From the NCBI GenBank assembly GCA_025403435.1, contig CM046350.1, forward strand, positions 33,360,062 through 33,424,061: 64,000 bases of DNA, in the 5' to 3' direction. This document shows positions 25,137 through 35,200 of the stretch, piece by piece. The notes beneath the pieces were generated by a model, which worked only from the letters and a program-made list of their open reading frames with translations, had not been told where the DNA came from and did no database searches. The stretch's first letter is position 1. The number at the start of each line of letters is the position of its first letter. The translations under genes and the position numbers were made by a program. Source of the stretch: Artocarpus heterophyllus (lineage: Eukaryota > Streptophyta > Magnoliopsida > Rosales > Moraceae).

Positions 25137-25900
25137 CTACTCTTTTGAAAGATAAACTCCATGGCGTGTAGGCAAATTTCCTTTCTTGGAGTTTTGCATT
25201 GAAAATATGATAAGAACCTTATCGATATACGATGCCTGAGACAACACCAACAGTTTGTTCTTGCGATCTCTTATGAGTTGGATTCCAAGAACATAACTTG
25301 CTTCTCCTAAATCTTTCATTTGGAAATTGTTGGCAAGCCATTTCTTTGCATCAGATAATACGCCTACATCAATCCCAATAAGTAGGATATCATCTACATA
25401 AAGAACCAAGAAGACCACATTCTTATCTTTGATGTACTTGTAAACACAAGGTTCATCAATATTTTGATCGAAACCATAAGATTTGATCGCTTCATCAAAT
25501 CTCAAGTTCCAAGATCTTAAAGCTTGCTTGAGTCCATAGATGGACCCTACAACTTGCAAACTTTTTGCTCTTGACCTTTGACTACAAACCCTTCTAGTTG
25601 CACCATATAGATGCTTTCCTCAAGATAGCCATTTAAAAAGGCAGTCTTGACATCCATTTGCCATATCTCATAATCAAGACAAGCAGCAATAGATAAAAGA
25701 ATCTGAATGGATTTAAGCATAGCTACAGGCTAGAGAGTTTCTTCATAGTCAACTCCCTCATTTTGGGTATAACCCTTTGCCACAAGCCTAGCTTTGAAAG
25801 TCTCAACTTTCCCATCCACTCCTCTTTTCTTCTTGTAAATCCATTTGCATCCTATGGGTTTTATCCCTTCAGGTAGGTCCACAAGATCCTAGACTAAATT
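25137..25900 (-). pseudogene. copia-1 reverse transcriptase
   Basis: The N-terminal RT part is readable from about 25900 ([56 protein letters not shown]). A TAG lies just after YEET. It continues in the open stretch 25559-25137 with SIYGLKQALRSWNLRFDEAI, the catalytic LVLYVDDILL, MKDLGEASYVLGIQ and SQASYIDKVL. The YVDD active site is intact. Stops within the domain and before RNase H make it inactive. Confidence 0.5.
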
Positions 25901-26263
25901 GGAGTACATAGACTCCATTTCAACGTTCATAGCCTCCAGCCATTTTTCCTTCTCAAAAACTTCTATTACATCATGATATGTCAATGGATCATCTTCACTA
26001 TTATTAGAGATAGCAACATTTGCTTCTCCAAGTTCCCTGTTGCGAACAGGTGGTCTCACAACCCTCCCACTACGTCAAGGTGGTATGACATTCTAACAGG
26101 GAGATGTGGTCTCCTCATTTTGTCCTTCGACAACAGTTGTCGGTTGCGGTCTGATCTGATCAGAAAATAACTCTTCAAGTACAACTTTGCTACGAGGTTT
26201 ATAGTTTGTCATATAATCATTCTCGAAAAAAGTGACATTTGTCGATACAAGTACTTTTTTTTC

Positions 26264-27440
26264 CTATGGACTATAAAACAAACCTCCACTTGTTCCCTTT
26301 GGGAATCCCATAAATAAGCATAGTTTAGAACGTGGTTCCAACTTCTTGGTCTTTCCTTTCAGCACATGTGCTGGACACCCCCATATACGGATATGTCGCA
26401 TACTAGTTTTGCGACCATTCCATAACTCTAAAGGTGTTTTTGAAATAGACTTAGATGGAACTATGTTTAAAAGATATACTGTAGTTTGTAGTGCATATCC
26501 CCAAAATGAAGTGGGTAACGATGAGTAGTTGAGCATGGATCTTACCATATCAAGCAATGTTCAATTTCTTCTCTCTGCAACACCATTTTGTTGTGGTGTT
26601 CCAGGTGCGATGAGTTGTGATAGAATACCATGTTCTATCATATAGTCCTTGAATTCAGTATCAAGGTATTCCCCTCCTCGATCAGATCGAAGACTCTTCA
26701 CCATCTTTCCTAATTGCTTTTCAGCTTCCGCTTGAAATTCTTTAAACTTTCCAAAAGTTTCATATTTCCTTTGCCTTAGGTATATGTAACCATACCTTGA
26801 ATAATCGTCAATAAATGTGACGAAATATTCATAACCACCACGTGCTTGTACAATCAATGGACCACAGACGTCCGAATGTATTAGCTCAAGTGGTTCCTTG
26901 GCCCTTTCGTCTTTTGCAGAGAAAGACCTCTTAGTCATTTTACCTTCAAGACAAGATTCACAAATTGGTAGAAAACTAACTTTTAGCTCTTTTAAAGGAC
27001 CTTCCTTTACCAGTCTGTTAATTCTATCAAGGTTAACATGACCTAATCTAAGGTGCCATAGGTATGTTTCTTTATCAGAAGAAACCTTTTGCTTCTTGGG
27101 TTTTGGTTGTTCAACTTTGAACATTTCGGTATTGAGCAGTGATTTTTCGTTGGGCCTTAAAGTGTAAAGCCCATTTTCCAGATGCGCAGAACAAATATTC
27201 AAACCATTTCTAGAAATATTAACATAATTATTATTAAAAGAAACATTAAACATTTGTTCAAACAACCTGGAAACAGAAATCAAATTTCTACGAAAACAAA
27301 GAATGTAATAAACATTGTCCAAAATTAAAAAATTATTTCTAAAATAAAGTTTAACAACTCCCACTGCTCTTGCTGAAACAACCTCTCTCGTTCCCACTCT
27401 CATCGTTTGTTCCCCGTCGGCAAGCTCCCTTGAAGAACTA
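26264..27440 (-). pseudogene. copia-1 integrase (GAG-pre-integrase, HHCC, core)
   Basis: The upstream segment LYFRNNFLILDNVYYI, then RRNLISVSRLFEQ leads into the HHCC zinc region LWHLRLGHVNLDRI...CESCLEGK. The catalytic core carries HSDVCGPLIVQARGGYEYF, then [28 protein letters not shown] and [11 protein letters not shown] (D, D, E all present). After a stop near 26560 the frame resumes with [20 protein letters not shown] and CPAHVLKGK. It joins provirus cDNA to host DNA in active copies. This one is interrupted, and its frame differs from both gag and RT. Confidence 0.5.
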
Positions 27441-27530
27441 AGCCTCTGCAAAGAAGAACAAACATGGTTAGTTGCCCCTGAATCAATTATCCAAGGTGAA
27501 GTATCATCTTCAACTAAACAAGCTTCTAAA
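27441..27530 (-). pseudogene. copia-1 aspartic protease active site
   Basis: A short stretch reads DDTSPWIIDSGATNHVCSS on the minus strand. DSGAT is the copia protease active-site signature and follows the nucleocapsid region. The catalytic Asp is present; the protease body continues into the integrase reading. Confidence 0.5.
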
Positions 27531-27599
27531 ACGAGTAAATTTGATTTATCGTTGTTCTTCTTTTCTTTGAGCTCCTGAAGACACTTCTTGTAGTTTCTC

Positions 27600-28401
27600 T
27601 TCCAGTGCCCAACTACACCGTAGTGGAAACATTTTCCTTTAGGCTTCTTTTGGTTTGAGCTCTTTTGTTGTTGTTGCTTTTGTTCTTCTTAGGTTGCCCT
27701 TCATTTTTAGACTTACCACTTCCTTCAGTCCTCTTCCTCTTCTTGTTCTTTTGTGTAGAAGAGGAGGGTTGAGCTTCTGCAACATTTGCCTTAGCTTCTT
27801 TAGTCTTTTCTTTCAAAATAGACTCGAAGGTTTGAAGCTCATTAAGCAACTCAGTCATGTTGTATTATAACTTGTTCATGAAATAGTTTCTTTTGAACAG
27901 AAGGAAAGCAGGGGAGAGGGTTTCCAAAATCATCCCCACCTGTGTGGCTTCATCTATCACAACCCCGTTGACCTCGGCCTCATGAAGATAGTTAACCATG
28001 TTGAGAACATGTACTCTGACCGAAATCCATGCCTTCATTATGGCATTCATTATTGCCTTAACGGCTTCGTGGCGTGCCTTTTTAGAAGGTTTACCAAACA
28101 TGTCTTGCAGAGACTGCATTATCTCATAAGCAGTCTCCATGCTTTCATGCTTCATCCTAAGCATGTCAGACATGCCAGCCAAAAGAAAACAACAGGCCTT
28201 GTTGTTTGCCTGGATCCAACGATCATATGTTTCTCGTACATTACGAGGAGCATTGACAGCAGGTTCTGGAGGACATTCCTCCATCAGGACAAACTTGTAA
28301 CTTTCACAAATTAACACAATGTTCATGTTACTCTTCCACTTGACAAAATTATCTCCGGTTAATTTTTCATTTGAGAGAATAGCGATGATTGGATTAGACA
28401 T
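27600..28401 (-). pseudogene. copia-1 gag with damaged zinc knuckle
   Basis: ATG at 28401 (MSNPIIAILSNEKLTGDNFV) starts a copia gag. Its core reads YDRWIQANNKACCFLLAGMS, YEIMQSLQDMFGKPSK and SVRVHVLNMVNYLHEAEVNG. A TAA near 27865 splits it (FMNKL, stop, YNMTELLNELQTFE). A Lys-rich linker follows. The nucleocapsid knuckle at about 27600-27640 reads CFHYGVVGHWKRNYKK: the second and last Cys of CX2CX4HX4C are both Tyr, single G-to-A changes that would abolish zinc binding. Confidence 0.5.
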
Positions 28402-29949
28402 TGTTGCTATAATAAATAAATAAAATAGCATAAATTAAAATGGTTGCATAAACATCAGAAATATATGTTTTGGAATAGTAAACGTGATGCTTGATGCACA
28501 AAAAATATTTTACTAATTCCACGATTATTCAATTTTAATAAATAAAGTGTCGCCGTAGGATAGGTCAAATTATTTATGAATTGAATTGAGACATTCTCGA
28601 TTAATAAATATATTCAAAATATCTCATATTTTTTATATTTATTAATAACCGTTTATTTTGGTCAAGATATAATTAACAATTTAATTATGTCTTTATGAGT
28701 GTAACCCACTATTTTAGATTTTAACAACTTAACTCAAAATTGCCGGCGTAGGGTAGGTCAATTTTGAAATACATTATAAAATCCTATCTCAAGGAAGCCA
28801 ACCTTGATATTGATTTAAATGGACACCCTCCGTAGGGAGGACAAAATCAAACGCGTCGCAAGACGCCACCTAAATCTCACGGTGTTGTACTAATAGTGGA
28901 GACCGTAGGTTATATTGTCATATTACCTTCTCCCACTCATTATTTTAAAAGATGTGTTTTATCTTATAAAACATCATATGTTTCATAATTCTAGTAGATA
29001 AAAACAGTTTTTAATTACTAGATTATATTATGTGTTAATAGAATCTCATTCTATTTACACTTAAATAAATTACCAGATTTTTTAAAAATCTAAATTTATT
29101 ATGAATTGTCTAAGTTACCGAATATTAAACAATTTAAAATTAGATAACTTAGAATTAATGTGAATTTTACCAAGTCTTAACTATTAAAACTAAATTCACA
29201 TGATTTGGTTGATTAATAAATTAAGATTCTATAAAACCAACCCAATTAATTTAATCTCATTAAATTAATGCTAACATATATTAAATCATTTTATAAACTC
29301 CTTTATAAAAAAAATAATATGTAAGTGTATGCATGTCATGTTTCAATAACTATAAGTAGGCACTTTCCTAGATGACATGTTATCATGCATGAACATATTA
29401 TTACAATCATCACATGAAAATAAACAATGGATTTTTGACCGGGTCCTTTTGGATAATTAAATTACAACCCATAAAAAATAAGAGAGAAAAAAAAATTACA
29501 GGGGTCTTCTTGTAATTTATACATAATTCCCTGCTCCAATTTTGCAGTCTTCATTAGGTGGTTTATTGTGCAACAATCTGCTGGATTACCTTTGAAATTT
29601 CATAGGCCCAAAGTTTTCAACTGGGCCAAAAAATCCAATGGACATCTTTTTCTTCATCGCTCCACGTGTAGCAAGTGAAGGAGAGGAGAGAAGAAAAAAA
29701 TAATAATAAGAAATTATAAAAAGCCTATACCCCTTTATGGGCTTACACATATTGATCTAATCAAATTGAAAATAAAATTATTAATCCAAAAGGACCATAT
29801 AATTAACGACCAAAAATCCCTTCATTAAACAACCATTCATCTCATGAATAAAAATTAACAAAGATGCAAAGTGCCCACAAACATGCATAAAAAATATGAT
29901 ATTATCAAAATAAAATCATGTTTAATTTAAATTATATATGTTATAACCC
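28402..29949 (-). other. copia-1 leader between PBS and gag
   Basis: About 1.5 kb of AT-rich sequence without coding content in the element orientation. Long 5' leaders are common in plant copia elements. No gene is seen. Confidence 0.5.
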
Positions 29950-29961
29950 GCTCTGATGCCA
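29950..29961 (-). other. Primer-binding site of copia-1
   Basis: The minus strand reads TGGCATCAGAGC, 2 nt inside the 5' LTR at 29964. One mismatch to the initiator tRNA-Met PBS TGGTATCAGAGC. Confidence 0.5.
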
Positions 29962-29963
29962 TT

Positions 29964-31933
29964 TGTTGGAATTAAAATATGAAACGCAGCGGAAGGAATG
30001 GATCGTTGACAAAAAAAAAATTTTTGAAAACTTTTTTCATCGGGAATAGATATATAATTTTAATTATATAAAGCTTTAGGTAATTTTACAAACCTTTTTG
30101 AAGACTATCAGGGTATCCTAGCTTTCCTCTTTGACACCACGATCTTCCAATCCAAGCCTCCACACTAATGGAAAGACGAGTGGGCGTCAAACTGCAAGAA
30201 TGAATTTTTCACACACTTTTCTGAATCTGCTATGTACTCAATACATGAGATAGCAGACCTTTTTTTTTTCAAAGAAGAACTCTCAGTTTTTCTCTCTGAG
30301 TATTCTGCAAAAGTTACGTGAATGAAAGAACTTCTTGAGATAACTGTTATCTCTCCCTTTTTATATATGAGCCATTAGTAATTTTTTAATTGATTTCCCT
30401 TTTAAAAATAACCACCATATCACATATATAGAGAAAGTATATATTTTACATGATAGTAACCTTTTACTTTCCCCTTTCTTTTCCTTTCTTTTTTTTTTCT
30501 TTTTCTTCTTTCCCGAATCACTGCCAAGTGATCCGTTTATCACATACACACACACATATATATATATGTAAAATGTAACTTCACGCAATGTGAAGTTCAC
30601 GTTGCTTTTTTTTAATACTATATATATATGTATTAATATATTATAAAATCTTATATATATAAAAAGATTTGGTTCAAAACCATATATATATATATATATA
30701 TCTAAATTCAAAAATAAATCACATTTATTTAAGAATACATTTTAAAAAATAATCAATTAATTAATTAACTAATTGTCAGTTAAATGTGACAACATTTATC
30801 ACATTACATTATATGTCACGGAGAACATTTTTCTGTGTCACATTAAAAATTCCAATGTGAAATAATTAATTCAGAATTCAATAATTCTAAACTAAATATG
30901 TATAATTCATTCTATGCATAAATCCAATATAGTGTTATAGATGTGGTATTGGGGACCTATGGACCTATAACATAAGCTCCAATAAATTTGACATTTAATC
31001 AAACTCTTTAATTAATGTGTCAAATTTATTAGTTTCAGTGTTACTCCACTAAAAACCTAAAATTGAACTCTTGAGATTATAGTGAAATTACTCAAAGAAA
31101 ATTAGCGAGTAATCCATTGATATAATCATTACATATAAGTCAGTCCTCCATAAATAGTTCATAATAAGAGCTAGGTTCAATTTCTATTCACCTCTCTTAT
31201 TACATCTTTATCCTTGAGTTCCAATAATTCTCTAATGAACAATTAATTCATAATCTTATTATGAACGAGCACTCTACTGTTCAAACCTTGAATTATCACT
31301 CAAGAGAACTATCTTTCTAACTTCTATGGGGAAGGAATGGATTCCATATCTATATAATTTTATTTCCAACCCTTTATTACATTATGTTTCCAAGATACTA
31401 AGTTATGATCTGTGCTTAGGCAAATCTTACCATGCAAGTCAAAAACATAATGTCATAAATAGGAGTCTAATAAATACTCAGGATTAAGACTGTCAAATAT
31501 ATGATCATCATAGTGATAAATTTGAATACTCTATTTGTAACGGATGATTATTAGAGATTTATAATTTATCTGGTCTAGTCCTATATAATCTCATTATATA
31601 AAATACCTCCAATCTAATGTTTCTACATTAATAGCCTAGATAATGACTATTTCATTTTAAATGAGATTGGATCGTACTTGTAATTTTTAATTAAAGATCC
31701 TAAACTTTAATTAATTATTACGGACTATTTAGATTATTATCTATAAATTTTATCCCTAAGCATACAACACTTATATGCTAAATTTATAGTCACATAAATA
31801 ATCATGGAATTTTCTCGATGTTTATAAATGTATTCATAACACATATAAGCAATCAAAATAATAATAAATGTCACTTTATTTATTTATTAACAATATGTAC
31901 AATGTCACAACTTTTAGGGCACCAAACCCAACA
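29964..31933 (-). repeat. copia-1 5' LTR (right in window)
   Basis: 1970 bp, collinear with 22402-24399. The (CA)n run is much shorter here (about 30543-30556), which shows microsatellite change since insertion. The open frame at 30361-30711 is LTR sequence. Confidence 0.5.
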
Positions 31934-31938
31934 GTAAA

Positions 31939-32398
31939 ATCATGAGCCGGATTAATAATTCTACTTGTTTCTATATGTTCTCATGAAATGACCATCTCGA
32001 GTCTATTATTTGCAAACAGTAGTGACCTCCATTCGCCAATAAATACTATGCAATCCTTCACGTAGTCTTTCCAAGCTAGTTTATGAACATGATACTTAAA
32101 CCTTCAAATTATAATCATCAAGACGAAAATGGTGAAGCCAATAGCATCTTTATTTAAAGAGCTATGAAAAGACAGACAAATTATTTATGATTTTCTTTGA
32201 ATTGATTGGTCTCTCAACATGGTAAAGTTCGTCTTTCTCTTTAGCAAGTCCAATTCTCTCAACATGGTAAAGTCCGTCTTTCTCTTTAGCAAGTCCAATC
32301 CTTCTCCTTAAGACTTGGTCTTGAATAATAGAAGATGTTACCAGAATATCCTCTAAACCTGCAACTTGTAACAAGAGAACCATTAGCTACAATAATTT
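31939..32398 (-). pseudogene. Old copia remnant (copia-D), pre-integrase part
   Basis: The minus strand reads IIVANGSLVT near 32390, then in another frame VAGLEDI, IIQDQVLRRRIGLAKEKDG and LYHVER. This is the style of the copia segment between protease and integrase, where IQD...IG.A.E.DGLY is typical. Its upstream part lies at 41705-42350, separated by the copia-2 insertion (AATTT duplication). A 45-bp in-frame duplication repeats RIGLAKEKD.LYHVE. The downstream part toward 31939 is too decayed to read. Confidence 0.5.
32210..32299. repeat. 45-bp tandem duplication in copia-D
   Basis: Units 32210-32254 and 32255-32299, one substitution apart (AAAGTTCG versus AAAGTCCG). It preserves the reading frame of the minus-strand remnant (15 residues). 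Confidence 0.5.
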
Positions 32399-32854
32399 TG
32401 TTGGAATTAATTTCAATAAATTATAGGCCAATATATTAAATAAATATATATTAATGCGATCAAATAAGACTAGCCTAATTAAAGTGATCTAATAAAGTGT
32501 AAAATTTTAAGTTTTAAAGTATCTCATAAAGTGTGGGTATAAAATTATATGTAGAAACATAAAGTCTAATTTCTATTTTTATGATGGGTGAAAATAAAAA
32601 TAAGACATATTAAGAAATAATTTATAAAAAAAGTCATGGTTCCTGAGTTATACGGTACGTGTCTTTTATGGCATCTTATCATTGAAAAAGAAAGAAAAAA
32701 CTTCCTCTTAGAGAAACTGTACTGACTCAAAAGATCAAGAACTAAAATTCAACCGTTCAAATAGATTCCGGTATACTTCTGTTAAAATTCTTGATGAATT
32801 AATGTGAGTTTTAGAATTTAATGATGGTTTTCATCTGTAAAATTCTTTCCAACA
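32399..32854 (+). repeat. copia-2 5' LTR
   Basis: 456 bp, starting TGTTGGAATT and ending TTTCCAACA. Followed by a decayed PBS region (agtgacatcgaaatc) that aligns with the better preserved PBS of copia-4. Confidence 0.5.
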
Positions 32855-32980
32855 AGTGACATCGAAATCTTCTCATGTTGATCATTGAGAAATATTTTCT
32901 TATCATTTTTGTGTTGAATATTTATGTCGATATCTATTATGGTTATTTGGTTTGTTGAATATGGATTCAAATCTTGATTT

Positions 32981-33013
<33 letters not shown>

Positions 33014-33085
33014 ATTGACTGATCGGTAGTGATATTGAATGCTTTCTTGAGATTCAATTTGAAGAAATTTGTTGTTTTGATTATT

Positions 33086-33411
33086 CGGCAGCCTGCATAT
33101 TCAGAGGAAATTTTTTTCTCTCATTAATGCTTCTCATCATTATACGGCGCGCTTGCCGAAACGTGAGATTAAAAAAAAAGCTCAGTTTGTTGAATTGGTT
33201 ATTACGTATGAATATATGTATGTGTGTGTATACATGTGATTGAGAATGAAACCATGTCTTAATAAAATTGTCCTGGCACGCATGGCAGTAATTATTAATT
33301 ATGGATACTGTTCATATTGATTGAATTATTGACTCCTTGTCACTTTGATTCGTGTCACACGGCAGAATGGCTGCCAAAAATTCTTGTGATTGTTATACGG
33401 CACATCTGCCG
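33086..33411 (+). other. Short hairpins in copia-2 leader
   Basis: Three compact inverted repeats: CGGC-GCGCTT-GCCG (33145-33158), GGCAG-AATGG-CTGCC (33361-33375) and CGGCA-CATC-TGCCG (33398-33411). A related CGGCAGCCTG sits at 33086. The TATACGGC and GCCGAAA flanks recur around two of them. Confidence 0.5.
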
Positions 33412-33507
33412 AAAAGAAGGATAAAAAAAAACTGACGAAACTAACTTGCAACGGTTTTGAGAAAACTATTGGATTACACATGGATTGAGTTAAGTTTATT
33501 TTAGTTG

Positions 33508-34331
33508 GGTCAAGAATATTTTATTACATTTATAGACGATTTCTTACTATATGGCAATCATTCATGAGAAGTCCTAGTCATTAGATATGTTCAAGAATTA
33601 TAAGGCTAAAGTTGAGAACTAACTCAGCAAAAAAATTAAAAACGTCATATCTAACCGTAGTAGAGAATACTATGGCAGATATAATAGATCAGGTGAACAA
33701 CATCTAGAACCGTTTGCTAAGTTCCTAGAGGAGTGTAGTATCGTCCCACAGTACACCATGCTAGGATCACCTAGCATGAATGTGTTGTTGAGAGGCGAAA
33801 CAGAACACTTAAAGGACATAGTGAGGAGTATAATTAGTCATTATACCTTGCTAGAATCTCTCTAAGGAGAAGCATTAAAGATTGTAGCTTACATACTCAC
33901 CAGAATTCCAACTAAAGCAACTGTCAAAGCCCCTTACGAGCTTTGGATAGGCAAAAAGCCTAGTTTGAATCCCTTGCACATTTGGGGTTATGCAGCTGAG
34001 GCAAGGCCTTATAGGCCAAATGAAAAGAAACTGGACTCTAGAACAATCAGGTGCTATTTTATTGGATATTCTGAAAGGTCAAGGGGTTACAAATTTTATG
34101 ATCCCACGACTAAGTCGATTTTCAAGACGGGAATTGCTCGGCTCTTTGAGGATGTTGAGTTTGCAGGGGGATAAGGTTAAGGACTTTGTCTTTGAAGAGG
34201 AATATATTAATATTCCCACGACTATTATTGACATTGATCAGGCTCTTATTCTTAATATTGTTCAAGAAACAAAACCAAATCAAGACAATGTCGGAGAACC
34301 TCCTATTCCAAAAATTGATCTAGAAGAATAA
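33508..34331 (+). pseudogene. copia-2 integrase remnant and linker
   Basis: Readable pieces collinear with copia-4: ITFIDDF-like start near 33528, FAKFLEECSIVPQYTMLGSP (about 33715), NPLHIWGYAAEARPYRPNEK (from 33965), IRCYFIGYSERSRGYKFYD, then VKDFVFEEEYINIPTTIIDI and QDNVGEPPIP. Multiple stops and frame breaks. The HHCC zinc region is deleted. Confidence 0.5.
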
Positions 34332-34352
34332 ACTCTACCACCTCAAAAACCT

Positions 34353-35195
34353 ATGCCATTAAGAAGATCCATTAGAGAAAGAAAAAGTGCGATTCCTGAT
34401 GATTATATCATATTTCTCCAAGAACATGAGGTTGACATTAGAGTGGAGGAAGATGATCCAATCAACTTCCGTCAAGCCATGGAAAGTTCTAAATCTCAAG
34501 AGTGGATTGATGCCATGAATGAGGAAATAAAGTCCATGAAAGACAATGACGTTTAGGATCTTGTCCTGTTGCCTGAAGGTGCGAAACCAATTGGTTGCAA
34601 ATGGATATTTAAGACCCAGAGGGATTTGAAGGGCGATGTGGAGAGATATAAGGCTCGTTTTATTGCAAAGGGCTTTACTCAAAAGGGAGGCATTGACTAT
34701 AAAGAGACTTTCTCTCTAGTTTCGTCGAAAGACTCTTTCAAGACTATAATGGCATTTGTGGCATATTTTGATCTTGATCTTCACCAAATGGATGTTAAGG
34801 CTACGTTTCTCAATGGCGACATTGATGAAACAATTTATATGGTGCAACCAGAAAACTTTGTATCGGGAGACTCAAAGTAAATGGTTTGCAAATTAAAGAA
34901 AGCCATCTATAGGCTTAAGCAGGCATCTCGTCAGTGGTATTATAAATTTCATCAGGCTATCATCTCGTTTGGTTTTTAGATGAATATGTTCGATGATTGT
35001 ATATACCATAAGTTCAGTGGAAGCAAGTATATTTTCCTGGTTTTATATGTCGATGACATTTTACTTGCCAGCAACTATATAGGCTTAATGCACGAAACCA
35101 AGAGATTTCTATCAGAGAAATTTAAGATGAAGGATCTTGGGAATGCCTCTTTTGTATTAGGCATACAAATACACCAGGATCGCTCTTGGGGTATA
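34353..35195 (+). pseudogene. copia-2 reverse transcriptase, N-terminal part
   Basis: [76 protein letters not shown], then the catalytic LVLYVDDILLASN and LGIQIHQDRSW. Broken by TAG near 34555 and others. The reading stops at 35195, where the 4.8-kb solo LTR entered, and resumes at 40007. Confidence 0.5.
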
Positions 35196-35200
35196 CTAAG

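Larger units (their letters stand above)
22402..31933 (-). mobile_element. copia-1: full-length Ty1/copia retrotransposon, inactive
   Basis: This 9.53-kb element has LTRs at 22402-24399 and 29964-31933, TG...CA ends and the target duplication GTAAA (22397-22401 and 31934-31938). Minus-strand order is 5' LTR, PBS, a leader of about 1.5 kb, gag, protease, integrase, RT, RNase H, PPT, 3' LTR. Integrase upstream of RT is the Ty1/copia order. Stops, frameshifts and loss of zinc-knuckle cysteines make it inactive. The LTRs are very similar over their length. Copia lineage is not assigned. The element sits in an older copia remnant. Confidence 0.5.
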
